The translations under genes and the position numbers were made by a program. Positions 13,544 to 25,960 of a stretch of DNA of 64,000 nt are shown here, piece by piece (within the stretch, counting starts at the first letter, position 1; each line of letters opens with the position of its first letter). The DNA lies in assembly GCA_051294375.1 (NCBI GenBank), contig CM119270.1, positions 14,561,164 through 14,625,163 of the forward strand. The letters run 5' to 3'. This DNA comes from Paraspadella gotoi (Eukaryota > Chaetognatha). The notes under the pieces are model-generated. The model ran no database searches, was not told the origin of the DNA, and saw nothing but the letters and a program-made list of their open reading frames with translations.

Positions 13544-14189
13544 TTTAGATTTGGGAGGTTAGACTAGGAGGAAAGGGGGGTGAGGGAGATTTAATTAGAA
13601 CGGAAAGGGAACGATAAACGTATCTATAAATAATGGAATTAATGAATATAATATTATAATTTTTAATTTATCATAATTCAAATATTTAAATTATATAACC
13701 CAATGTTGCTCAATCGACTACATGAATGATTTAAAAATATTAAAATTCAAATTAAAATAAACTGAGGCATGACGCTCATCAACTTCAATGATTTTACTTA
13801 CCTATTATTATTTTAGTTTTATTTTTTAGCTTAGGACCTCACACGTTTCGATTCGTTTCACTTAAGTCTGATTGGGTCCATCCTAATTGAATTGTGGTTG
13901 AAACCAATCTCGATTGTGGCTAAATAAAAAATGAAATCCCGCAAATTCGTTTTTTTGTCTTTGAGAGTAACTTTGGGAGATGTTTTGTTAATGTATAACA
14001 ATACAAACTAGCCATTTGTTCTCCAATTTTAAATGTTTTCACTGTCCACAGAGAGTACGACGCGCATCCCCTCATACTACAGTGGTCGTGACTCGTAGCG
14101 AGCGATGCCCGACCCTTTTTAATTTTTTCATATTGCTTTCACGTTTTTTATGTCTGGATGGGCAGGGACGACGAGACGACGCGACGACC

Positions 14190-14226
<37 letters not shown>

Positions 14227-14519
14227 ACGACGACCATCGATGATGGATGCTTCGTGTTTTCGGTTCGACGATCAAAAAACGTCGCCGCTTTTTTAAAATA
14301 TGTTTAAGCGAGATGAGAGAGAGAGAGAGAGAGAGCAGGAGAGAGAGAGAGAGGAGAGTGACGAAAAGGAGAAGATGAGTTAGATAGAAGAGCCAAACGT
14401 CGGCAGAAGACTGAGTGCAGCACAACACTACGCAATTCCGAGAGAGAGGCGGGAGAGAACTAGTAGAGGTAGAGCAAGCCTATGAAGAGGGAAGAGAGAT
14501 TACGAGAGAAAAAAAGATT

Positions 14520-14566
<47 letters not shown>

Positions 14567-15598
14567 CGAAAGAAAAAAAAAAAAAAAAGGAAAAAGAAAA
14601 AATGGAAAAAAGAAAAAGATGAGAAGGGGGGGGTCTAGGACGGCACTAGGAAAAAGGACATTCGCCCCAAGACTTTTTTGCTGAGCTTTTTTCAAATTTT
14701 TTTTTATACGTAGATTTTTTGCGTGTTGGCTGAAACATACTAATACGTCGTGGCCGGGGCACGCAAATAACGACGTTCGCACGCAGGATAGGAGCGCTAG
14801 AGCGCTTGCAGGATGTTGAGGCATACAATATTTTGATATATAATTCGTTTTGATTATACATTTTAATGCCAAATCCAAGATTAAAGCTTTCTATAAAAAC
14901 ATATTAGTCTCTTATCCCACATTGTCAATAAAAATTCTCCGAATAAACCAGCAAGAATTGTATAAAGCCAAAAAAATAAATAAAAGCAATAAGGAAATAA
15001 TGATATATGAATAATTATATTAGTATTGGTCCGCTACCAGATTTTCATATTAAAAAATCTACCAATGGAAGCAAAAAATAGAAAAATCGCCGTTTTGAGC
15101 GCCAAGAAAATTTTCTAGGAAAACTACGCCGCTAAAAATATCCAGATGAGATGGAAACCGTTGGAAAACCGACAGAGCGGTCGAAGCGCATGAATTAACA
15201 AACTCGCCCATGAGCGAGAAGTGAGACTCAGACACAAGAGAGAGAGAGAGAGATAGAGAGGAGATAAGAGAGATGAGAGAGAGAGAGAGAGAGAGAGAAG
15301 AGAGAGAGAGGAGAAGAGAGAGAAAGAGAGAGAGAGAGACGAGAGAGAGATGAGAAAGAGAGAAGCGCGAAGAGATAGAGAGAGAGAGAGAGACAATGAG
15401 AGAGAGATCGAGAGAGAGAGAGTTCAGTGGCCAGCCAACCTACTCGTATACAAATAGTCTTACTTTACTCCCTGCGTTTCTTCTCTCCCACATGTGAACG
15501 AAAAAAAAAAAGGTTGAGGTAGCGTTGACGCCAGGCCGGTTATCCCTCCTGCCCTTTAAACCACCCATTCACCCTCCCCCCCCTCTCCCCTTCCTTCC
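13544..15598. repeat. Direct repeat block B, copy 3 (no visible difference from copy 1)
   Basis: This is base-for-base the same as 4,724-6,778 as far as I can read, including the poly-A and (GA)n tracts. Matching degrades abruptly on both sides: before 13,544 and after 15,598 the copies differ every few bases. Confidence 0.9.
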
Positions 15599-16786
15599 CT
15601 TCAGCCTTTACTTGCCCGCGGGTCACGGATCCAATTTCAGGGGTCTTTTGTTTATGACGGGCATTTTGGGGATTTATAGGCGATTAGNNNNNNNNNNNNN
15701 NNNNNNNNNNNNNNNNNNNNNNNNNNNNNNNNNNNNNNNNNNNNNNNNNNNNNNNNNNNNNNNNNNNNNNNNNNNNNNNNNNNNNNNNNNNNNNNNNNNN
15801 NNNNNNNNNNNNNNNNNNNNNNNNNNNNGAGGGGGAGAAGGAAAGAGGAAAGTGTGGATAAGGGAAGAGAGTTGAATTTAAAGATCGACGAAAAAGGTAA
15901 AGAGCTGAAAGGAACAGATTCTACCTCTAACAAAAAGGGAGGATGTCAACCTCGGTGGCTCGGTGCCCATAATCGAAAACTATTTCGATTTTCGAGCTTT
16001 ACGTAATTTTCAAGATTACTTGTTTAAACATAAATTAAATTCTTGTTTATTTTTTTAATTTTATTAATTTGTGATTTAGATTTATTTATTTATAATTTAA
16101 TAATGAATTTGGATGAGGAACAGCTCGTGCTACCTCCGGCGCAATAATTGATGCCGTTTCTCGGACGAGTAGCCGAGTCTAGCGGCGCTACAATGCACAG
16201 TTTTTTAGGATATTTGTCAGTTAACTGTTAATTTTCTTTTGGTTTTATCTTTAAATTCTTACTTTGTTCAGCCCCCCCGTATCAATTTATGCCTCATTTT
16301 GATTTTGAATTGGTCATTCAATAACTTTTAGTTCAACTCCTTACAGATAATTTATTCTAGACACAAATATTTATCATGACGATATTCCATTCTTGCCGTA
16401 TTTTCCGTCTCCCCTCTTTCATTCCCTTTCCTTTCCTCCTTTTCCTTTAACCGGCGATGCATCGATCTTTCCTCNNNNNNNNNNNNNNNNNNNNNNNNNN
16501 NNNNNNNNNNNNNNNNNNNNNNNNNNNNNNNNNNNNNNNNNNNNNNNNNNNNNNNNNNNNNNNNNNNNNNNNNNNNNNNNNNNNNNNNNNNNNNNNNNNN
16601 NNNNNNNNNNNNNNNNNNNNNNNNNNNNNNNNNNNNNNNNNNNNNNNNNNNNNNNNNNNNNNNNNNNNNNNNNNNNNNNNNNNNNNNNNNNNNNNNNNNN
16701 NNNNNNNNNNNNNNNNNNNNNNNNNNNNNNNNNNNNNNNNNNNNNNNNNNNNNNNNNNNNNNNNNNNNNNNNNNNNNCCTTTTCCT
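15599..16786. other. Intergenic DNA with two gaps, no gene
   Basis: It has N gaps at 15,688-15,828 and 16,475-16,777. Between them is AT-rich DNA with a short GC-rich patch near 16,115-16,195. The 37 bases at 16,438-16,474 repeat, with one difference, the sequence just right of the second gap (the 3' end of the EF-hand gene). This suggests overlapping contig ends. Confidence 0.65.
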
Positions 16787-16970
16787 TTAACCGACGATGC
16801 ATCGATCTTTCCTCCATCTCCTCTTTATCTTCCCAGTCTCCACGTACAACTTGAAATCGTCGAAAGTCAAAAATCGGGATCTTTTGATTTTTCTCGCGAT
16901 TTCGTCGTCGACTTCGTAGTTGAGCGGCCGACAGAGGCGCTTCATGTCTTCAAGGGTGATCCATCCGTCT
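16787..16970 (-). CDS. EF-hand gene exon 5 (stop codon)
   Basis: It begins within the Arg codon that precedes DGWITLED, runs through the vestigial EF-hand 4 (FLTFDDF) and a basic C-terminus, and stops at TAA. The stop lies 10 bases from an assembly gap, so the 3' UTR is not visible. Confidence 0.82.
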
Positions 16971-18249
16971 CTGGGGTTGGGATGGGAGTTTAAAAAGAAA
17001 AAGGTGGAGGTGGCAATTTAACTTCTGCGTCCATTGACTCCCGACGAGCAACGACAACCTGTCCGCGTCCATGGCAACGAACGTCGCCCACAACAGATCC
17101 TCCGGATTGACGATGACGGACGGTTCCGAGTTCGGATCCGCGTTCGTCGACGCAGCAGCCACCGCCTCAGCCGCCTCAGCAGAAGCCTCCGCCGTCTCTG
17201 ACATCTCTCGTTCGATCAACAAACGAACGAAATCCAATTTGCTGAAACCGAATGGATAAAATTCGAAAAGATTTCATGCTGCACCGTAAGACGCAACGCC
17301 ACGAAACGCGATGTCCCCGTCTTTCCATGTCGAGCCATGCCATGTCCACCGAACCTGAGAAAACCGCCGTCGGCGGTTCCCTTAGCCTCGCGGATCATCC
17401 TCCCCGCCTCATTCGCCTCCAAGTCGCCGCCTTTGCAGCGGACCCAACACATCACGTCGTTGACGCCGAGGCGACCGTCCTGATGGTCACGTGATCCGGT
17501 GAAGGCGAAGAACAAAAATTAAAAAAAAACTAATGAAAACAATTATCAATCAGTAGGTAATAAAGCGGTTCTGGGTATGATCGGTGATGCCTAGTGAGTG
17601 TTTAGGGTTGAATCGTGTAAGATGCGGAAATTTAATAACCGTGAAAGTAAAGAGACTCTTCACGATACCGTCAAACACACCATCGATATCATCATCATCA
17701 TCGTCATCATCATCATCATCATCATCATCATCGCCAATATCGGCAATCGTAAATAACGTAAAAGAGAATAAAAATAAATAACCACCACTACCACCACAAC
17801 TTCCACCTTATCGGCGTCGGCGTCCCTGAAGAGTTGGACGGCGGCGGCGATGGCCTCGAGATCGAAACCGAAGTCGAAGTAGCAAGAGTTGAGGACTTCG
17901 AATCCGCGGACGAAGATGTGGGACGAGGCGAAGACGAAGACGTCGCGAAGTTCCGACCCGGCGAAGGGGGAGGAAGGGTCGACTGAATTTTGGGATTATA
18001 TTATTTATTTAATTTTTAATCGTTATTGTATATTTTAATAATCCCCGGTCGCTCCGTCTTACTTTTCCTCGGGCGTCTCGAAACGCTGTTCACTTGTCTA
18101 ACTTGATTGTTCCAGTTGTCGTTCCTAGGGGCTGCTGCCCCCTTTCGACGAATTTTCGAACCATTTCCGTGTCCTTTTGTTTTTTCGTCCAACGACTCCG
18201 AGAATACTGTTCCGAGGTTCGACGAACGAAACGCTTCGGACATTGTCAT
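16787..18249 (-). CDS. EF-hand calcium-binding protein, calmodulin-like, 5 exons
   Basis: I assembled five exons by GT/AG sites and continuous frame: 18,063-18,249, 17,807-17,982, 17,355-17,479, 17,059-17,241 and 16,787-16,970. They give 284 residues. The start ATG is directly preceded by an in-frame TAA, and a second ATG lies two codons on. Residues 1-62 form a basic, low-complexity leader. The canonical loop at 118-129 (DADKDGRLGVND) is made only when exons 2 and 3 join. A degenerate loop at 155-166 has Gly at position 1. An Ala/Glu/Ser-rich linker of about 35 residues follows. A second canonical loop at 221-232 (DADRDGWITLED) is made only when exons 4 and 5 join, followed by a shortened fourth EF site with no acidic loop. 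Two loops rebuilt exactly at splice junctions make the model strong. It probably binds two calcium ions, one per lobe. It is unlike calmodulin in its long leader and linker. Its function is not known. Confidence 0.85.
17059..17241 (-). CDS. EF-hand gene exon 4
   Basis: It completes loop 2, then encodes the Ala/Glu/Ser-rich linker and the entering helix of EF-hand 3, ending after MDAD. Acceptor GTTTCAG; donor GTTGTC, phase 2. Confidence 0.82.
17355..17479 (-). CDS. EF-hand gene exon 3
   Basis: It begins DGRLGVND, completing calcium loop 1, continues through the exit helix and the entering helix of EF-hand 2 (MIREA, a calmodulin-like word), and ends in the degenerate second loop. Donor GTTCGG, phase 2. 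Confidence 0.82.
17686..17732. repeat. (ATC)n trinucleotide repeat in intron 2 of the EF-hand gene
   Basis: A nearly perfect ATC/ATG run of about 15 units. Confidence 0.9.
17807..17982 (-). CDS. EF-hand gene exon 2
   Basis: It encodes residues 63-121, an aromatic-rich segment followed by the entering helix of EF-hand 1. It ends inside the loop after DADADK. The acceptor is AATTCAG; the donor is GTGGAA, phase 0. Confidence 0.8.
18063..18249 (-). CDS. EF-hand gene exon 1 (start codon, basic leader)
   Basis: It encodes residues 1-62, rich in Lys, Arg, Asn and Ser. The donor reads GTAAGA in phase 1, and the next acceptor at 17,983-17,985 restores the frame. Confidence 0.75.
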
Positions 18250-20313
18250 TTAAAACTTCGATACTAACATACAGCGCGTCAACTATTTGTCTCTAGCTCT
18301 CTCCTCCTCCCTGTCCTCTATCTTGTCTACGATGAAAAGCATAGCCAAATACATAAACACAAAAACTGAAGTACAAATAAAAAGAGAAGCGGCGAGATTC
18401 ATCGAGTCCTACGGAGTTAATTATTTTTCAAAGGGAACGGGGTTCATCTTCGTCACTTTTTTTTTCGGAATTTAAAAATTATAAAAAAATCAAAACTCGT
18501 TCTCCTTTCGGGTTACATTCTGAAAGAAACGTAAAATCGACGCATTCAAAAGGCGAGGACCACAGCGGCCCCTTGAGAGACTTTGCTGAGTTTTAGCATT
18601 CGTTTTATTGCGCGTAGACTGTTGTCGCTAAAATTGGAAGAGCACGCTTTTCAATGACCTTACCATTCTTAACTCACCCACAAGCAGAAGCGGCAAGTGT
18701 TAATTTTGCGATCGACTTTCGATCATGATTTTCGTGGGGAAATGATTGCGGCGGTTTNNNNNNNNNNNNNNNNNNNNNNNNNNNNNNNNNNNNNNNNNNN
18801 NNNNNNNNNNNNNNNNNNNNNNNNNNNNNNNNNNNNNNNNNNNNNNNNNNNNNNNNNNNNNNNNNNNNNNNNNNNNNNNNNNNNNNNNNNNNNNNNNNNN
18901 NNNNNNNNNNNNNNNNNNNNNNNNNNNNNNNNNNNNNNNNNNNNNNNNNNNNNNNNNNNNNNNNNNNNNNNNNNNNNNNNNNNNNNNNNNTCTTCTCTAA
19001 CGTTTTGCATTAATTTTTTAATATGACATGTTTGGTAAGATTTTAATTAAATGCATGTGTCTAGGTACTTTTTAAAGTCGGCTAATTTAGGAGTTACTCT
19101 CTGATTCATTAAAAAAAACAAAAAAACATTAAGGTTATGCCTAAGTCATGTTAATCGCTTATTGTTTTATCTCCTTTTTTCTTTCCTATTTTCCCTATTT
19201 TTAAAATTTGCCTGGAACCTTCTCCTACTCTCATTTTACCTATTTTTTATTCTCCCTTTTTTTCTTCTTCTTCTTCCTTCGTCCACGCCCACAACCACCG
19301 CCCTCTCTCCACCGCCCNNNNNNNNNNNNNNNNNNNNNNNNNACGCCCTCTCTCCACCGCCGCACTCTCTCTTATCTTCGCTCCACGGCGCCAGCCCCCA
19401 CCGCCCTCTTCATCCCCTGCTTCATTCCTTCCGATCTGCCACTCCCTCACTCGACGCGTCCGCTCAGTCCAAGAATTTCAACCACTAAATCACCCCCAAC
19501 ACCCCACAACCCCCGCCCGCATTTTCACATTTTCACCCCACTTCCCTACTTCTCTCCACCCTTTTGCACGGTGGCTCAATTGAGGCCCCGGCTCGCGACC
19601 TCATGGTCCATAGAGGATCGACCGCTGTATGTCGTCGCCGTCGCCGTCGTCGTCGTCGCCGTCCGTAGTTTCCCCCACCGCCACCATCATCGTCATCATC
19701 ATCGTCATCATCATCATCTCCATCATCGTCGAAGGATCGATTTCGATTTTCGAACTGAAGCCTCATAGAAAAAAAAAGTTAAAAAAAATACGTAAAAATC
19801 AAATTTCGCTGTTTTTTACTTTTTCGATCGGATTTAATACGAAAAAGAAAAATTCTTAAAAACAAGAAGAACAACTCGATATATTTCTCCTGCGATGAAG
19901 AGAGAGAAAAAAAAACAATAAAAGAAATGATAAACAATAAAAGAAATGATAAACTTTCACCGAGAAAAGAAAAAAAGGATAAAAGCTTCGAAATCAAGTG
20001 TTTCGACCGCTAATTGAATCGCCCGCCTTCACTGTTCGCCGACAGCTTGACTGTTGTTGCCTGTTATATCAACAACTGGTCGGGCGTGCACGGTTCGACA
20101 CTGTTATTTAAAAGAGGAATACAAATAGATACTAAGATTGTTGACAAAACTTCAGCCTTCTTCTTTCTATTTTCGGCACAGTTGCGCTTCCATCTTTATG
20201 CCATATAAATCAAGCTGACAAAATCATAAAGCCACTGTGATTTTTTTTTGCGATGACGATGTGAATTGCCCATTATGTTTATATTTTTAGCGGGTTAAGA
20301 TAAAACAGTGGCG

Positions 20314-20374
<61 letters not shown>

Positions 20375-21031
20375 TTTACGACCTTCACTCCCGCTCGTCT
20401 CACGGAAAGGTTTTCACGAGATTTCTCACATGAGTTGTTGTGAAATTCTCATGAGGAGATTTGAGTCTTTGAGTCGAGTTTCGCTACCATCTTTCTCTTT
20501 CTCGCCCGCGCCCTCCGTCGGCCTTTTGCCAAACTCAAAATACGTTATATTAATGCGTTTTATCGAATTTTAAATCGACGCCGCTTTCGCACCGTAAAGA
20601 GAATTCGACAATCAATTGTAAATTAAGGAGAAAACTGACGAGTTAATAGACAAGAAATACAACCAACAAGTTGAAGCTTCTGCATTGTATAAAACCATTT
20701 TCTTTTTTCGATAATTAATAGATTATTCTCTCTATCGCACATTTAATCTCGCCAATCGCTCTTCATATCTCTCTTTCAATCGCCCAACCGTCGACCTCCG
20801 ATCGCTATTCGGTCAGACGATGGACTACCTTGAGTCTAACTGTTGATCTCCGGACCAACGCGCATCTTNNNNNNNNNNNNNNNNNNNNNNNNNACGGCGC
20901 ATCTTGCTTGTCTCCGTTGTTGTTGTTTTATTTGCAAAAAAAAAGATTTTTTTTTGCTTGTTTTATCTCTCTCTCTCTCTCTCTCTTGCTTCTCTCTCTC
21001 TCTCTCTCTCTTCCTCTCTCTCCGTTCTTCT

Positions 21032-21072
<41 letters not shown>

Positions 21073-21180
21073 ACTCTCTCTACTCTCTCTCTCCTCTCTC
21101 TCGTTTATTTTAAATTTTTATCTTTCTATTTATTCTATATTTTTAGTTCTTCTATTTCTCTGGGTAATATGGATATTTCA
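18250..21180. other. Intergenic DNA, microsatellites and gaps, no gene seen
   Basis: Contains an N gap at 18,758-18,990, a CT-rich stretch with a 25-N placeholder at 19,318-19,342, an ATC/GTC repeat at 19,640-19,733, (GA)n at 20,317-20,372, another 25-N placeholder at 20,869-20,893 and interrupted (CT)n at 20,967-21,101. The bases upstream of the EF-hand start (18,250-18,480) must include its promoter, but I see no clear TATA or initiator element. Open frames in the CT and ATC runs are not genes. Confidence 0.65.
20317..20372. repeat. (GA)n microsatellite
   Basis: A perfect dinucleotide tract of about 28 units. Confidence 0.95.
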
Positions 21181-22402
21181 ACAATTTGACTAAGCGGATT
21201 TACTCGACCCCTTCGCTGTTACGAACAAGACGAACTGCTAATAACAAGAAAATTAGTTAAAATAAGCTGCAAAAAGTTGCATTCCTCAGCTACATAATGT
21301 GCTCGCCGCAATATTTGCGAAGAAGAGTTTGGATACTAGCCCAAGGGAAAATTTGGCGAATGATAATCTCAAAGTGGATACACGTGGTCGTCGCTTAGAC
21401 GGGGTTATCGTTCGTCGTTATCGTCGCTTTCTCATAAGGCGTCATCTCTTGTCTCTCGTCATTTTTAATTCATTGGCAACGCCGCATTTTCTCTTCTTAC
21501 GACGAATGTAGAAAAAAATTTTAAAAACATTTCTTTAATTGGCAATTCTTAAGACCGTTATGTCACAACTGACTTTCACAATTATCAGTTCAACAAGATG
21601 TGATAGAAAACGCAGACCTGTTGGACGTCTTTTTTAAGCGAATTTTATGTTCCCAATGATCGATCGCTGTGTAATTTTATAACCGAAAAAAAAATATTGC
21701 ATTTTATCTTTTTCTTTGCGTTTCTCTTATCTTTCTTTCTCCCTCTTTCTCTTTCGATCCTCTCTTCTCTTCTCTCTTTCTTTCTTTCTTTCTATTCTTT
21801 TCTTTCTTTCTTTCTCTCTTCATTTCTTCTCTTTCTTTCTTTCTTTCTTTTTCTTTCTTTTCTTTCTTTTCTTTCTCTTCTTTCTTTCTTTTCTCTCCCT
21901 CCTTTGGTACTCTTTCTTTTTATTTCTTTTCACTTTCGTCTTTAGTCCCTTTTATTCGAATGACTTTATAAAAAGAATTGAGGTTTAACTTCGGGACAAG
22001 TTTTTATTTCACATTGGTTTTCTTATCTCTAGATTTTTGCCGAATGAATTAAAAAATTACCAGTTGAAGCAGCGACTAACGATCGTTCACTCCCTGATGA
22101 GGTGCGCCTCAGTTCTTCTTTCAATCCCTTTAAGGTATTTTCAGGAGGAATAAACAAAATCTACTTCTCTTCTCTCTCTCTTCCTCTCTCCTCTCTCTCT
22201 CTCTCTTACTCATTTCATGCCATTCAAAACAATTACAAATCCGTCTAAGTTCTCTTTTAAGCCACCCCATAGTTCGGTCTTCTATCACTTTCGAGGATAC
22301 CATTTTTGATATTTATATTTTTTCTACATGTTTTTTCCCATTTTTTTATAGATATTATTTAGGAAAAGATCTGGTAAAAACGGCATCATAATGGTAACAA
22401 AC

Positions 22403-23513
22403 TAGGGGTCTTAACCGATAACGGTTAACCGTTAATACTGATAAAAAATAAATTTTAAAACCGAATCGCGTTAATTTGGTAAAATTAAACCAGTTACTTT
22501 AAAATTTACTAATTTAATTTCTATTTGTTTTAAGTATTATGTTTTTCCTTTGCAAGGCTGTCAAACTATTTCTCAAATGTTCCTATTTCTAGATTATTAT
22601 ATATATATATTACTATATTAATTGATATATTATGTAAGTTTAAAAGTGAAAACATTAATTTTAATTGCAACTATGAATTTATTTAATTAAAAAATAACAA
22701 TGTTTCACGCTTAATATTAGCCCTTCTTCACTGCAAATGGTTTGTGAAATTTCCAATATATGTAATGGAGAGAGAGAAGAGAGCTCTTTCTTCATCTTAT
22801 AAATTACCATATTAAAAAAATAATAAACTATCAACTCTTATATTCTTCACCCTCACTTTCATTTATTTGAATGTTATAGTTAACAATATAGTTATTATTT
22901 ATTACTTTCGTAGTTTAAATTTTTTATCACTTCGCTAACTTATTTACATGCCTATGTATTTTACTGTAGCTACAGAATTTTAATTTCTTTTAATTTCGTT
23001 ATTCTCAATCAACTGACTTTAACAAGTAATCAAACATTCTTCTCTTCTCTCTCTCTCTCTCTCTCTCTTCTCACTCTCTCTCTCTCTCTGCCCTTCCTCC
23101 CTCCCTCCCTCTCTCTCTCTCTCTCTTGTTCTCTTTTTCTCTCTGTTCTCTCTCGATTGTCTCATTGACAGAAGGCTAACATTTTGCATAAAAAAAGCAA
23201 AGGAAATTACGTGGGAAACAGATAATTTTAATTTATAAAAGTTAATCCCGCTTCAACTCACGTACCAACTCCAACATTAGTTGATTTTTATGTTTTTTTG
23301 GTTTTTGTTATTACAATTTTTTCTTGATGAATTCCTTTTTAATTCATTTGTATTGGAAATAAAAAATATTTTCTTTACTTATGTGTGTTACTTATGTTTT
23401 TACTTATATTTGTTTGTTTGCAAATTAACCGATTTAACGGTTAACCGGGTTTAAATTTAGATTTTAACCGTTAATAAAAAATTTTAAAATTAACCGTTTT
23501 TTTTGACGCCTTA
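22403..23513. mobile_element. hAT-like non-autonomous element, copy in duplication 1
   Basis: The same insertion as at 27,383-28,535, flanked by TAACAAAC on both sides (22,395-22,402 and 23,514-23,521). The left end TAGGGGTC is kept; the right end has one extra base. Both ends hold several TTAACCG or CGGTTAA words. No transposase frame is present. Confidence 0.6.
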
Positions 23514-24084
23514 TAACAAACGTAGTCTTTACATAGATAATTTTGATTTGAAGAATGAACACGAAAATATTTATGCCCTCAGTTGATATTAGCTCTGTAA
23601 TTTGTATAGTAAATATTGACATAACCTAAGAAAGTCATACAAGTTTTATTTAAAAAACCATGATAACAGTAAAACAACGCAGAGTGATACAATAAAATGA
23701 CCTAATAAGGACATCAAAGGCTCTATAGAAAATACACGACATGACTGATATGACTGAAATGACGTAAATGACATAAAATGACATTAAAGCAGTAAAATGA
23801 AAAAAAGGAGTGTTACATATTTTCTTATAACGTTTTTAATCATTTTTTTATAGTTGATGATATCTGTCTTCTTCGGAAATTTCACAAATAATAATGTTCC
23901 TGATAGAATTCCAAGAATAAAAATATCCACTCCAAAACTTCCATTAACTCTTGTCTAGCTTTAATAAACTATATGAGAATAGTATTTTTAAAACAATGCT
24001 TAAAAATATTTTGTTTACTGTTCCTAAATAACTATTTAAAAAAACTCCAACTATGCAAATGAGATTTCAAAAGGTTTTTTTTAT

Positions 24085-24122
<38 letters not shown>

Positions 24123-24645
24123 AGGATAGAGAGAGAGAAACATGAGAGAAACGACTGACAGACGAAGAGAGAGAGATGAAGAGAGAGAAGAGAAAGGAGA
24201 GAGAGAAGTTAGAAACATTGTGCGCTAAATATCTGTACTTACATGCCCAAGCCTCAATCTGCCGACTACTCATACCTCCTTATTCTTCCTCCTCCTCCTC
24301 AATCCGGACGCATGCACGATCTTTCGATCGAATTTCTGTTCTTCACAACAGAAATGTACAGAGAGGAAGTCAGGGAAACAACGCATTGTTGGCGGTTGGT
24401 TGTTTTAAGCTGTTTGTTTGTAAATACATGTACTTTCAATTTGTTGTTCTCTCTCCTTTGTTTCTGGAATTCCGTCCTCAAGCTTTCTTCTTTCCGATAT
24501 TGTATTACTCCTTTGCTTCTCATTAGCTAATTTTTATAGCATTTTTATTGTTTCATTTATAGTTATTTTTTTGTACTTGTTGTAGTAAATGCTCATACGA
24601 TATCTTATATCTCTCTTTAGTGTTGTATGTTATCCTTTTGTTTCA

Positions 24646-24732
24646 GGCTTCCCCCCATCGACGGCGAGGACACGCGAGTGGCGTGACCTCCAGAGGGACA
24701 AGCAAAACAAAAAGGACATAGAGAGTTAGGAT
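24646..24732 (+). pseudogene. Damaged copy of the myosin noncoding 5' exon
   Basis: This matches 29,606-29,695, but its donor site has lost a GT (GGATAAG in place of GAGGTAAG), so it could not splice as the second copy can. Boundaries are by comparison. Confidence 0.45.
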
Positions 24733-25237
24733 AAGAATAGATAAAACGTCTTCTAAAAAGTTAATATAAATAATAATTAATTGTATATATTTTATATTTG
24801 AAAAAAATATATCTATGATACGTCTTAATGCGACCAATTGTAGTGAATCAAATGTAACGAAGACGATGACAAAGACGACGACAAAAGTCAAACGACAAAC
24901 GACGGACGGTGACCTTACCATTCACCACTGTGTATCCACTCGCTCTTAGTTAAAATCCTTTCGGAAATATAAATTGAAGATTTCAAAAGCAAAAAAAGAT
25001 TGAAATGTCAAAAAATTGTCGTATCTCAGATCTTATCTCCAAGTGTATGATATTTTTTGATATCTATAGGTTTTAGTATTGCGCATAGCCATCTCACCGC
25101 GTCCTCCATTGACAGGTTCTTCTATCCCGGACGTCGTCCCTCGCCCCCGGACGTCATCCGTGGTGACAACCCACAACCCCTCGCCCCCGCCACCTCTCCA
25201 CCCTCCCCTCCACGCCCTGCCGCCCACCTTTCCTAAG

Positions 25238-25442
25238 ATGGGCGAGGAAGTGGGGCGAAGCACCCGGGACTGGGTCTACCATCCAACAGTCATGAGATTC
25301 CGGATGAAGGTCAATCGAAGCCCTTCGACCGCCAAGACCGGACGTTTGGAGTCAAACATGATACGGAGTATGTTCATCATGGATAAGATCAAGGGGAGAA
25401 AGGGGGAAAAGGTCAACCGTAGAGGACGTCATGAGGGGAAGC
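25238..25442 (+). pseudogene. Damaged duplicate of myosin coding exon 1
   Basis: The ATG and the following DWVY word are recognisable. Several inserted and deleted bases shift the frame within 20 codons, and the donor GTAAGT of the intact copy is here GCTAAGT. It lies about 5 kb upstream of the intact exon and cannot encode the same N-terminus. It is either an unpolished assembly duplicate or a decayed partial duplication. Confidence 0.75.
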
Positions 25443-25813
25443 GCTAAGTTAGGGTTGGTGGGCGCGAGGAGGTCGAGCGTGTTGAGAAGAGAGTGGCGAA
25501 AAATGTCTGTTCATTCACTCGGAGAGTTTTAACCCTTTAGGCTTTTCGTTAACACAAGTTCCTTGGGCTGTGATGTTAGTTTGGATGTCTTTAAAGAATC
25601 CGGAAAGAATATGAGCCAACAATAGTTTTATGTTTTACATTACATTAAAAAATCATTTTTTTTTCTAGCAAAAGATAGACATTTTTCTATATATATATAA
25701 AAAAACAGCAAAAATAAATGTTTTCATAGCTTGTATGTGTAATAAATTAAAATAGCTTGAAATACCAAATTTCAAAATGGAAACTAAACGAACTTTTCCT
25801 CCACCACCTCCAG

Positions 25814-25960
25814 TCTTGGACGTTCCAAAGGCGGAAGCTATACCACAAAATCCTCCCAAGTTCTACCAAAGGGTAGGACATGTTCGGAATCTCTCGCATC
25901 TCAACGACGCCTCCCGTTCTTTATAACCTGAGATCGAGATACGTCGTCATGATGATACAC
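25814..25960 (+). pseudogene. Damaged duplicate of myosin coding exon 2
   Basis: Matches 30,758-30,903 with the acceptor intact. Internal indels break the frame, and the donor GTGAGT is changed to GTTCTC. Confidence 0.75.

Noticed and set aside
18287-18475. Plus-strand frame upstream of the EF-hand gene
   Set aside because: Has no proper ATG start at its left end, no splice context and no family resemblance.
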